DNA of 64,000 bases from Candidatus Defluviicoccus seviourii (GTDB lineage: Bacteria > Pseudomonadota > Alphaproteobacteria > Rhodospirillales > Defluviicoccaceae), in NCBI GenBank assembly GCA_900609035.2, contig UXAT02000012.1:1-64000 (forward strand), given 5' to 3'. Both the position numbers and the translations under genes were made by a program. Below, one piece after another: positions 25,091 through 32,548 of this stretch; positions within the stretch are counted from its first letter, which is position 1, and every line of letters begins with the position of its first letter. The notes beneath the pieces are model-generated. The model saw only the letters and a program-made list of their open reading frames with translations. It was not told where the DNA came from and searched no databases.

Positions 25091-26998
25091 ATGAACGGAC
25101 CCTACGATCAGGCATTTTCCCAATCAATCAAGGATCCTGAGGGATTCTGGGGAAAAGAAGCCGAGCAGATTCACTGGTACAAGAAGTGGGACAAAGTTCT
25201 CGACGACTCTAACAAGCCGTTCTACCGGTGGTTCAAGGGGGGCGTTGTCAACACCTGCTATAATGCGGTTGACCGCCATGTCGAAGCCGGACATGGCGAC
25301 CGCGTTGCGGTTATCTACGACAGTCCCGTAACGTCAACCGTCCGCAAGTATACATACAGCGATTTGCGTGACCAGGTGGCCCGCTTCGCCGGTGTCTTGC
25401 GCAAGCAAGGTGTCGGCAAGGGCGATCGGGTCATTGTCTACATGCCGATGGTGCCGGAGGCGTTGATCGCGATGCTGGCGTGCGCGCGCATCGGCGCCGT
25501 GCATTCGGTCGTGTTCGGCGGCTTTGCCTCCAACGAGCTTGCCGTCCGCATCAATGACGCCAAGCCGAAGGTGATCGTCACCGCTTCATGCGGCATCGAG
25601 GTCAATCGCGTCATTCCCTACAAGCCACTGCTCGACGGCGCGATTGCGCTTTCGGACTCCAAGCCGTCGTCAACCATCATCCTCCAGCGGCCGCAATCGA
25701 AGGCGGAGCTGAAGCCTGGCTTCGATCTCGATTGGGAAGCGGAGATGGCAACCGCGACGCCGGCAGAATGCGTTCCGGTGGAAGCCACCGACCCGCTCTA
25801 TATTCTTTACACGTCTGGCACCACCGGTCAGCCGAAGGGCGTGGTTCGCGACAACGGCGGCCACTTGGTTGCGCTCAAGTGGACGATGAAGAACATCTAC
25901 GACATCGAGCCCGGTGAAGTCTTCTGGGCGGCATCCGACGTCGGCTGGGTGGTCGGCCACTCCTACATCGTCTATGCGCCGCTGATCAACGGCAGCACGA
26001 CCGTCTTCTACGAAGGCAAGCCGGTCGGCACGCCGGACGCGGGTGCGTTCTGGCGGGTGATTGAACAACACGGCGTCAAGGCGCTGTTCACCGCGCCGAC
26101 GGCATTCCGTGCCATCAAGCGCGAGGACCCGAATGCGCTCTTGATGAAGAAGTACGACCTGAGCCGGTTCAAGATCTTGTTCCTCGCCGGCGAACGCACC
26201 GATCCGGATACGCTGGAATGGGCTGAAAAGGCGCTCAATCGGCCGGTGATCGACCACTGGTGGCAGACGGAAACCGGCTGGGCGATCGCCGCCAACTGCA
26301 TGGGCCTGGAGCGGCTGCCGGTGAAGCCCGGCTCGCCCACCAAACCAGCGCCGGGTTGGAACGTCGTCGTTCTCGACGAGGCGTGCCGGGAGGCTCCGCG
26401 CGGAAAGATCGGCTCCATCTGCGTCAAGTTGCCGTTGCCGCCGGGATCGCTGCCGACGCTCTACAACAATGACGACCGCTATGTGCAGTCGTACCTGACC
26501 GAGTTCCCGGGCCACTATGCGACCGCGGACGCCGGCTACATGGACGAGGACGGCTACGTCTACATCATGGCGCGTACCGACGATGTCATCAACGTCGCCG
26601 GCCACCGGCTCTCGACCGGCGGCATGGAGGAGGTGCTCGCCCGTCACCCCGATGTCGCCGAGTGCGCGGTCGTCGGCGTGGCCGACTCGTTCAAGGGTCA
26701 ACTACCGGTCGGCTTCATCGTGCTGAAAGCTGGCGTCACCCGCAGCAACGAGGAGATCGTGCAAGACGTGGTGCGGATGGTGCGCGAGCAGATCGGCGCC
26801 GTCGCCGCCTTCAAGCAGGCCGTCGTCGTCGACCGCCTGCCGAAGACGCGGTCGGGCAAGATCCTGCGCGGCACGATGCAGAAGATCGCCGACGACGAGC
26901 CGTGGAAGATGCCAGCCACGATCGACGATCCCGCCATCCTCGACGAGATCAAGGTGGCGCTGGAGGGGATTGGCTATGGGCACTTGCGGCCGGCCTGA
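25091..26998 (+). CDS. prpE: Propionyl-CoA synthetase
   Basis: 635 residues, matching PrpE rather than acetyl-CoA synthetase: N-terminus FWGKEAEQIHWYKKWDKV, ANL motif A3 ILYTSGTTGQPKGVV, SDVGWVVGHSY, WWQTETGWAIA, and the C-terminal catalytic Lys in LPKTRSGKILRG. Activates propionate to propionyl-CoA via an adenylate. RBS AGGGGAGGA precedes ATG. A hairpin at 27049-27072 ends the unit. No methylcitrate or methylmalonyl gene lies in the window. Confidence 0.93.
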   Translation: MNGPYDQAFSQSIKDPEGFWGKEAEQIHWYKKWDKVLDDSNKPFYRWFKGGVVNTCYNAVDRHVEAGHGDRVAVIYDSPVTSTVRKYTYSDLRDQVARFAGVLRKQGVGKGDRVIVYMPMVPEALIAMLACARIGAVHSVVFGGFASNELAVRINDAKPKVIVTASCGIEVNRVIPYKPLLDGAIALSDSKPSSTIILQRPQSKAELKPGFDLDWEAEMATATPAECVPVEATDPLYILYTSGTTGQPKGVVRDNGGHLVALKWTMKNIYDIEPGEVFWAASDVGWVVGHSYIVYAPLINGSTTVFYEGKPVGTPDAGAFWRVIEQHGVKALFTAPTAFRAIKREDPNALLMKKYDLSRFKILFLAGERTDPDTLEWAEKALNRPVIDHWWQTETGWAIAANCMGLERLPVKPGSPTKPAPGWNVVVLDEACREAPRGKIGSICVKLPLPPGSLPTLYNNDDRYVQSYLTEFPGHYATADAGYMDEDGYVYIMARTDDVINVAGHRLSTGGMEEVLARHPDVAECAVVGVADSFKGQLPVGFIVLKAGVTRSNEEIVQDVVRMVREQIGAVAAFKQAVVVDRLPKTRSGKILRGTMQKIADDEPWKMPATIDDPAILDEIKVALEGIGYGHLRPA

Positions 26999-27048
26999 TC
27001 GCTAGCTCCCGATTGGCGGACCGAACCCGCCTCATTGACGAGACGGAC

Positions 27049-27072
27049 GGCGCGGGGAGTAATCCCCGCGCC
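27049..27072 (+). terminator. Hairpin after prpE
   Basis: GGCGCGGGGA (27049-27058) pairs perfectly with TCCCCGCGCC (27063-27072) around GTAA, 50 bp after the stop. No T tract. Confidence 0.65.
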
Positions 27073-27186
27073 GTTAGTGTTCGTGGCTCTCGCATGGCCC
27101 TCTCGGCGCAAGCAGAAGCGTGCTGATATCGAGTGAATAACACGTTAAACGAGTTTACGCTCCCTATAACGTTTATTTTAAGTTAC

Positions 27187-27203
27187 ATTCTCCCAGGGAG
27201 AAT
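27187..27203. promoter_or_regulatory. Palindromic operator candidate
   Basis: ATTCTCCC (27187-27194), one base, GGGAGAAT (27196-27203): perfect symmetry, 35 bp before the -35 of the small RNA promoter. Could bind a regulator. Confidence 0.4.
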
Positions 27204-27238
27204 TCCAATTTTCGGTACGTTTGGACAGAAAAAATCTC

Positions 27239-27268
27239 TTGATACGTGCAAGCCAACCGATGTATAAG
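27239..27268 (+). promoter_or_regulatory. Strong sigma70-type promoter for the small RNA
   Basis: TTGATA (27239-27244) and TATAAG (27263-27268), each 5 of 6 to consensus, separated by 18 bp. Transcription is expected to begin at about 27275. Confidence 0.7.
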
Positions 27269-27274
27269 ATTGTT

Positions 27275-27389
27275 GTCCCGCGAGCGTCCATGTTGAACCG
27301 GACCACGACCCCGAGGGGCTCGCTGACCCGGTTCACGTTGACCTCCTCCCTATCCAACTCACGCCGCCCACCGGGGCGGCTTTTTTTTT
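27275..27389 (+). ncRNA. Candidate trans-acting small RNA with anti-Shine-Dalgarno stretch (about 115 nt)
   Basis: The interval from the predicted start to the end of the T tract contains no convincing ORF. A perfect 8-bp stem TGAACCGG (27294-27301) with CCGGTTCA (27328-27335) encloses a smaller CGAG/CTCG hairpin. ACCTCCTCCC (27341-27350), complementary to a ribosome binding site, then lies unpaired before the terminator. Length, single-stranded CU-rich stretch and promoter-terminator bracket resemble alphaproteobacterial anti-SD small RNAs (for example the alpha-r14/EcpR1 type), but I cannot assign a family. With the prpE hairpin and operator candidate this accounts for the gap 26999-27567. 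Confidence 0.6.
27363..27389 (+). terminator. Rho-independent terminator of the small RNA
   Basis: GCCGCCC (27363-27369), loop ACCG, GGGCGGC (27374-27380), then nine T. Canonical, and the only one in the window with a long T tract. No protein gene precedes it on this strand within 360 bp. Confidence 0.88.
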
Positions 27390-27567
27390 GGGCGCTGCCG
27401 CGCCGATCCCCTCGTTCATGCCCCTCCAATCCGTCTCCGGCCCCCCGGTCACGACTGCTATCTGGCACTCTTCGTCGTTCCTGACGGCCGCCGGGCAGGG
27501 AGACGCGGTCATCTGACGCCGTCCTGTGCTAAGGATGAGATCCCTTTCTCGACAACGGAGCTTTCCC

Positions 27568-27891
27568 ATGATCCTGACGACGACCGACAGCGTCGACGGC
27601 CGGCGCATCAAGGAGTATCTCGGCATCGTGACTGGCGAAGCCGTGCTCGGCACCAACATCTTCCGCGATTTCTTCGCCGGCATTCGTGACATCGTCGGCG
27701 GCCGCTCCGGCAGTTACGAAAAGGAGTTGCGGAACGCCAAAGAGACAGCAATCACCGAGATGGTCGACGAGGCAAAGAACAAAGGCGCCGATGCGATCCT
27801 TGGCATTGACCTCGACTACGAGCACATCGGCACCGGCGAGCGCTCGATGCTGATGGTCACCGCAAGCGGCACCGCCGTTAAGCTGGGCTGA
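27568..27891 (+). CDS. YbjQ/UPF0145-family protein
   Basis: 107 residues from ATG 27568 with GGAG seven bases upstream. YbjQ marks: [51 protein letters not shown]. The family folds into a homopentamer and is often called putative heavy-metal-binding; function is unproven. The next gene begins 16 bp downstream. Confidence 0.88.
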   Translation: MILTTTDSVDGRRIKEYLGIVTGEAVLGTNIFRDFFAGIRDIVGGRSGSYEKELRNAKETAITEMVDEAKNKGADAILGIDLDYEHIGTGERSMLMVTASGTAVKLG

Positions 27892-27906
27892 GCCGCAGCC
27901 TCGCAC

Positions 27907-29439
27907 ATGATGGGGATTCGCCCGCTCGTTCCCGGCTCACACCATGGGGCGGTCGCAGCGCTCGGCTGGGGCCTCGTGGTGCTGGTGACGCTACGGGCAC
28001 TCCTCACCATCGATCCCTATTTCGATACCTTCGCCTACCACCTGCCGTTCGCTGCCCGGCTCGCTGGCGTGTGCGACGAAGCCTGTTTCCGGTTGACGGA
28101 CTACGGGGAGGCGCTGTTTGCCGGCTTTCCGAAGCTCTTTCACCGCCTGCAGGCGCTCTTATGGCGCGTAACCGGCGCGCCGCAGGCGCTCGACCTGCTC
28201 ACGGTCGCAGCGCTGGTCCTCTATGCCCTTTTCCTGCGCCGCTCGTTTGCCGTTCCGGCCGGCTGGACCCTGCTTGCCCTCCTGGCGGTGCCGCTGATCC
28301 AGATCCATGTCAGCAGCAGCTACATTGATCTGCCGCTCAACCTGGCAGCGGCAGGCGTCATCCTCAATCTCCTCATTCTCGCGCAAGCCCCGGAGCGGTT
28401 CGGCACCTTTCGCCTTCTGGCCTCGCTGGCCTGCCTCGTCCTCATGGCTAACAGCAAACCGCAAATGCAGGTCGTCGCCGGTGCGCTCGGGCTAGCCCTG
28501 TTCGCGGCTTGCGCCTTGTTGATGCTGCGTGGCCACCGGACAGGGCCGTTCGACCCCAAGCGTGCAAGCGGCTGGCTTGGCATGCTCGCGTTCTTCGCCG
28601 CCGCGGGCGTACTCGTTGCGGCATCTGCGATCGCCAATGCGATTACGTTCGCCAACCCCTTCTACCCCGTCGAGATTCCCGCCTTGGGCTTGGCCGGGCC
28701 GGTGCGGGCGCTCGATGCAGGCTGGGACTCGCTTGCCGCGGCCTGGGCCACAGTGCCCGCGCCGCTGCGCTGGCTGGCTTCGGTGCTTGAGGTCGATGCC
28801 TACGGCTACCGCGAGGTGCCCTGGACTTTCGATCAGGCGTATTGCGCCAGCGCGGCCTCCTGGCGGGAGTGCTGGCGGCAGCCGAGCCTCTCATTCCGCA
28901 TGGGCGGATACTTCGTCACTTACGTCTTGTTCCTGGCCGCGTTTTTCGTGTGGCAGTGCCGTGCTTGTGCGCCGGCGGCGCGGCGGTCGTTGCTGTGGAC
29001 GATGGCGCTCGTCACGCTGCTCACGGCGGTGCTGCCGCATGCGCATGAACTCAGGTACTACTCGTTTTGGATGATCGTTCTCGTCTCTTCGTGCCTGATC
29101 GCCGTGTTTGACCCGCGAGTGCAGGTGGCGGGCCGCACCGATGGGGCGCGATCACGGCTGTTGGGCGCTGGGTGCACGATCGCTCTGGTTTCGGTCGTGC
29201 TCTTGACCGGAGGCCGCTACGTGACGCCGACCGGACCATCGCTGGCTTCGCTGATCAACACGCTCGGCATCGATCGCCGCATCGCCGGGATCGCGGACGG
29301 CTCCGTCCTCTGTGTCGGCGATCAATGGGCGCCGTTTGCCTTCCTGTTCGCTCCCCCCTTCCATCCGGGCCGAAGCGATAGGGTCCGCAACGGCACCGGC
29401 AGCGAGGCCTGCACGGCGGTGGTAGCGCCGCCGCCGTGA
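27907..29439 (+). CDS. Polytopic membrane protein, GT-C glycosyltransferase-like
   Basis: 510 residues, about ten or more transmembrane segments. The first outer loop carries DPYFDTFAYHLPFAARL; an Asp followed by YHLP is typical of lipid-linked-sugar GT-C enzymes of the ArnT/PMT kind. The large C-terminal loop contains Cys pairs. It lies tail to tail, six bases apart, with the DUF2304-GT2 pair, so these may jointly transfer a polyprenyl-linked sugar outside the inner membrane (inference). Substrate is unknown. Confidence 0.65.
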   Translation: MMGIRPLVPGSHHGAVAALGWGLVVLVTLRALLTIDPYFDTFAYHLPFAARLAGVCDEACFRLTDYGEALFAGFPKLFHRLQALLWRVTGAPQALDLLTVAALVLYALFLRRSFAVPAGWTLLALLAVPLIQIHVSSSYIDLPLNLAAAGVILNLLILAQAPERFGTFRLLASLACLVLMANSKPQMQVVAGALGLALFAACALLMLRGHRTGPFDPKRASGWLGMLAFFAAAGVLVAASAIANAITFANPFYPVEIPALGLAGPVRALDAGWDSLAAAWATVPAPLRWLASVLEVDAYGYREVPWTFDQAYCASAASWRECWRQPSLSFRMGGYFVTYVLFLAAFFVWQCRACAPAARRSLLWTMALVTLLTAVLPHAHELRYYSFWMIVLVSSCLIAVFDPRVQVAGRTDGARSRLLGAGCTIALVSVVLLTGGRYVTPTGPSLASLINTLGIDRRIAGIADGSVLCVGDQWAPFAFLFAPPFHPGRSDRVRNGTGSEACTAVVAPPP

Positions 29440-29445
29440 CGCCGA

Positions 29446-29808
29446 TCAGGACCGTGGCTCAGGCGCAGGCGTGGCTGCCGCCGTGTCCGCTGGCGGATGG
29501 CGCACGTGGTTCAGCGCCAGACTGCGCGCCAGTTGCGTGATCGTCCGGTTCATCGCCACCACCTTCAGGTACAGCACCAAGATGATCGCGAAGGTAACGA
29601 TGATCCAGGTGTAGAGGATCAGATCGGTGCCGCGGCCGACGCCCAACGTATGCGCGACCGCGGTCGCCTGCTCTGGCGCTACGACAAAGTAGGCGCCGAG
29701 CACCAGGAGCACCTCGATCGCAATCCGCAGCGACGTTGACGTCGAGCGCTGCATCAGTACGTAGATCGCAACCAGGACCAAGAAGGACAGCAGAACAAGC
29801 TTGATCAT
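29446..29808 (-). CDS. DUF2304 membrane protein
   Basis: 120 residues with three transmembrane helices (residues about 3-19, 28-45, 64-84) and a cytoplasmic tail. DUF2304 proteins regularly neighbour GT2 dolichol-phosphate-mannose-synthase-like genes. Here the ATG overlaps the stop of the GT2 gene by 4 bp (ATGA), so the pair is translationally coupled. Confidence 0.83.
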   Translation of the reverse strand: MIKLVLLSFLVLVAIYVLMQRSTSTSLRIAIEVLLVLGAYFVVAPEQATAVAHTLGVGRGTDLILYTWIIVTFAIILVLYLKVVAMNRTITQLARSLALNHVRHPPADTAAATPAPEPRS

Positions 29809-30485
29809 CGGACGAGCCAGCCGATCACCAGGTCTGCCAGCACCCGGAACGCCCCGCTCAAACGCTGCCCCTTCTGCAGACTGTACTGGGAGTAGGACAC
29901 CGTCACCGGCACCTCCTTGTAGACGAGCTTGTGCTCGGCAATCTGGGCCAGCATTTCCGAGGCGTGCGCCATGCGGTCCTGGACCAGGTTGAGCTGGCGT
30001 GCCGCGTCCGCGGTCATCACCCGCAGCCCGTTGTGGGTATCGGTCACCTTGAGGCTTGTCGTCAGCCGCGTGAAAAGCACGGCCGCTTTCAGGACCATTC
30101 GGCGCGCCGACGGCAGATGCTCGGCTTCCCCGAGAAAGCGGCTGCCGAGGACGATATCGAGGCTCTCGGCCCTGAGCGTCGCCAGCATGGCGGCGATGTC
30201 CTGCGGGCGGTGCTGGCCATCGGCATCGAAGGTGGCGATGAAGCGGGCACCTTGTTCGAGCGCGTAAACGATTCCCGTCTGCAAGGCGGCGCCCTGACCG
30301 AGGTTGACCGGATGGCGGACGACAACGGCGCCGGCGGCATACGCGTTGTCAGCGGTCCTGTCCGCCGAGCCGTCATCGACAACGACGACGTTGGGACACA
30401 CGCTCAAGAGGCCGGCCACAGTCCCGGCGATGACCCCCGCCTCGCGGTAGGCGGGAACGACGATGTAAAGCGGTTCGCTGTCCAT
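29805..30485 (-). CDS. GT2 polyprenyl-phosphate sugar synthase-like
   Basis: 226 residues, GT-A fold: VVPAYREAGVI, VVVVDDGSADRT (nucleotide-sugar binding), ATFDADGQHRPQDI (DxD equivalent), GSRFLG and a QxxRW-like C-terminal KGQRLSG. DPM1/GtrB-type enzymes transfer a sugar from NDP-sugar to polyprenyl phosphate on the cytoplasmic face. The C-terminal membrane helices of GtrB are absent; the coupled DUF2304 protein may provide the anchor (inference). Confidence 0.88.
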   Translation of the reverse strand: MDSEPLYIVVPAYREAGVIAGTVAGLLSVCPNVVVVDDGSADRTADNAYAAGAVVVRHPVNLGQGAALQTGIVYALEQGARFIATFDADGQHRPQDIAAMLATLRAESLDIVLGSRFLGEAEHLPSARRMVLKAAVLFTRLTTSLKVTDTHNGLRVMTADAARQLNLVQDRMAHASEMLAQIAEHKLVYKEVPVTVSYSQYSLQKGQRLSGAFRVLADLVIGWLVR

Positions 30486-30511
30486 GGCCGGTCGGGGCTC
30501 GAAAGTCCTTC

Positions 30512-30618
30512 GCTAGTGCAGCCGCGCATTCAAAGAATGCGCGGCTGCACGCAACCTATTGTTTCTAGTGCACATCTAACCCCTTCGGCTGAATCATCCG
30601 AACGGGTTTGTGCACTAG
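30512..30618. repeat. Two CTAG-associated palindromes at the flippase stop codon
   Basis: The first has perfect 16-bp arms (30516-30531 and 30535-30550) around AAA. The second runs from CTAG 30565 to CTAG 30618, with TGCACA at its left and TGTGCA at its right end, and an inner imperfect stem (TTCGG 30584-30588 with CCGAA 30598-30602). Both resemble the elements at 3.0-3.7 and 20.9 kb in design though not in sequence. The right CTAG supplies the stop codon of the flippase gene. Confidence 0.8.
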
Positions 30619-30983
30619 CGCTGGACGAGACCAATGACACAAATGCCGGCGACGATCAGCGCCGAGCCGACGAAATGCGCTGACGACAGCCGCTCGCCGA
30701 ACAGTGCTGCCGCCCCCAGCGGCACAAGTACGAACGCCAGCGCCGCGAACGGATAGGCCTCGCTCAAGGGGACGCGCTGCAAGAGGTAGATCCACATCAA
30801 GGTTGCGCAGCCGTAAAGCGCGAGTGCCAGCCACAACAGCGGCTGGGTGACCAAGCCTGGGATGTCAGCCCAGCGCGTAAGCGCCGGCGCGCGGTCGGCC
30901 GCTGCCTTGAACAACAGTTGTCCAGCGCCCAGGATGAAGGCGAAGGCGGACAAGCCGACCATGTTTGCCATCGAGCGTGCCAC
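30615..30983 (-). CDS. Small multidrug-resistance/ArnE-like flippase
   Basis: 122 residues with four transmembrane helices. GTG 30983 has GGAG nine bases upstream; an ATG at 30971 is also in frame. Motifs LSAFAFILGAGQLLFKAA, LYLLQRVPLSEAYPFAAL-type segment and GERLSSAHFVGSALIVAGI suit EmrE/ArnE-type proteins of the DMT superfamily. Those near GT2/DUF2304 genes often flip lipid-linked sugars. The stop TAG lies inside a CTAG palindrome. Confidence 0.75.
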   Translation of the reverse strand: MARSMANMVGLSAFAFILGAGQLLFKAAADRAPALTRWADIPGLVTQPLLWLALALYGCATLMWIYLLQRVPLSEAYPFAALAFVLVPLGAAALFGERLSSAHFVGSALIVAGICVIGLVQR

Positions 30984-31071
30984 GCGCCGTCACTCCGTTC
31001 CCTGCACTTGCGCGTGTACGATAGCCTCGGTCCCCGGACTTGGGAACTGTCCAACTTCGCCGTTGCTGCCC

Positions 31072-32484
31072 CTAAAGCGGCGCCGGCAGATCAAGGCCGG
31101 CCATCGCCTCGCTCTGGCGCCGTGCCACAGCCGCGACGTTGAAGCCCTCGATCATCTGGCTGAACAACTGGTGCCAGTTGACCTCGGCCCGAAGCCGGGT
31201 GAAGACGCTCCCCAACCCGATCGCAGCGCGGTCCATCAGCACGAATTCGCGCGGCGGCGCGATGCCGCCGACCTCGCGCAGTTCGCGCTGAACCTTGCCG
31301 GCAACCTGGGCGCCGTACATTGCGCCGCCCTCCTCTTGGATCGGCTGGATGCGATCTTCCATCAGCGGCCGGTACAAGAAACCCGCCCATTGGTTGAGGA
31401 TCTCGATGACGTTGTGGCTCAGGTTCTTGAACCCCCACGTCTCGTAGGCCTTCACTGCCAAGTCCTGATCCTTGGTTCGCAAGGCGTGGTAGAGGTCGAT
31501 CACCGCACCCACGAACTCCGGCGGGAAGATGCGAACACAGCCGAAGTCGAGAAGGTTGATGGAGCCGTCTTTGCGCACTGTGTAGTTTCCAAGGTGCGGA
31601 TCGCCGTGCAGCACACCGTATTCGTAGAACGGAACATACCACGCGTGGAACATGTTGCGCGCGACGGTGTTGCGCATATCGATGTGGTGATCGACGAAGC
31701 TCATCAGCGGCTCGCCGTCCAGCCACGTCATGGTGAGCAGACGCTCGCTCGAGAGATCGAGCGACGGTTCCGGCACATGCACGCCGGGATGATGGCTCAG
31801 CATGCGGCCGTAGAGCGCCATGTGCTTGGCTTCCCGGCGATAATCCAACTCCTCGCGCAGCCTGGCCGAAAGCTCGGCGTGGATGTTGGAGGGATCGATC
31901 GCCCTGTCGTACTGGCGATAGATCGTAAACGCGATCTTGAGCTGGCGCAGGTCGGCCTCGACCGCCGATGCCATGTCGGGGTACTGCAGCTTGCAGGCGA
32001 GCTTGCTGCCGTCAAGGCTGATCGCCTCGTGCACCTGGCCCAGCGAAGCCGCCGCGCGCGCTGTGTGCTCGAAGGCACGGTATTTCTTTTCCCATCCGGC
32101 ACCGAGCTCGGTCACCATCCGCCTGCGTACGAACGCCCGGCCCATCGAGGGTGCATTCGTCTGTAGCTGGGCAAGCTCGCGGGTGTATTCCTCGGGCATC
32201 ACATCGGGCAGCGTCGCCAGGATCTGCGCGACCTTCATCAGCGGCCCCTTGAGGCCGCCCAGCGCCACCTTGAGATCGACCGCGTGCGCAGCCGGATCGA
32301 CGGACAGCCCCAACAGCCGGTTGCCGGCGAGGCGTGCCGCCAAACCGCCGACAGTGCTACCGACTTGGGCATAGCGGCGGATGCGGCCCGCAAGCGAGTC
32401 GTCATCGACCATTGGCTCGGCGGAATGATCGGCACCGGCCAGCTGCTTGCGCTGTTCGTCGTCAGGCTCGAACAACGGCGTCAC
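31072..32484 (-). CDS. ABC1/UbiB-family atypical kinase
   Basis: 470 residues from GTG 32484. ABC1 marks: KVAQILATLPD at the KxGQ site (here KVAQ), AAASLGQVHEA (Ala-rich nucleotide loop), LACKLQYPDM, GVLHGDPHLGNY (catalytic loop) and LLDFGCVRIF (DFG-like). Members aid ubiquinone synthesis as ATPases. This subgroup is common in alphaproteobacteria and often separate from ubi genes; exact role is unknown. Confidence 0.87.
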   Translation of the reverse strand: MTPLFEPDDEQRKQLAGADHSAEPMVDDDSLAGRIRRYAQVGSTVGGLAARLAGNRLLGLSVDPAAHAVDLKVALGGLKGPLMKVAQILATLPDVMPEEYTRELAQLQTNAPSMGRAFVRRRMVTELGAGWEKKYRAFEHTARAAASLGQVHEAISLDGSKLACKLQYPDMASAVEADLRQLKIAFTIYRQYDRAIDPSNIHAELSARLREELDYRREAKHMALYGRMLSHHPGVHVPEPSLDLSSERLLTMTWLDGEPLMSFVDHHIDMRNTVARNMFHAWYVPFYEYGVLHGDPHLGNYTVRKDGSINLLDFGCVRIFPPEFVGAVIDLYHALRTKDQDLAVKAYETWGFKNLSHNVIEILNQWAGFLYRPLMEDRIQPIQEEGGAMYGAQVAGKVQRELREVGGIAPPREFVLMDRAAIGLGSVFTRLRAEVNWHQLFSQMIEGFNVAAVARRQSEAMAGLDLPAPL

Positions 32485-32548
32485 CTCATCAACCGTCCTA
32501 AGGCGAGGATATAGGGGCCCGCCACGCCGGCGCCAACCTCAGCCGAGC

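Noticed and set aside
27221..27484. 87-residue frame overlapping the candidate sRNA
   Set aside because: It runs through the terminator and T tract and has no ribosome site.
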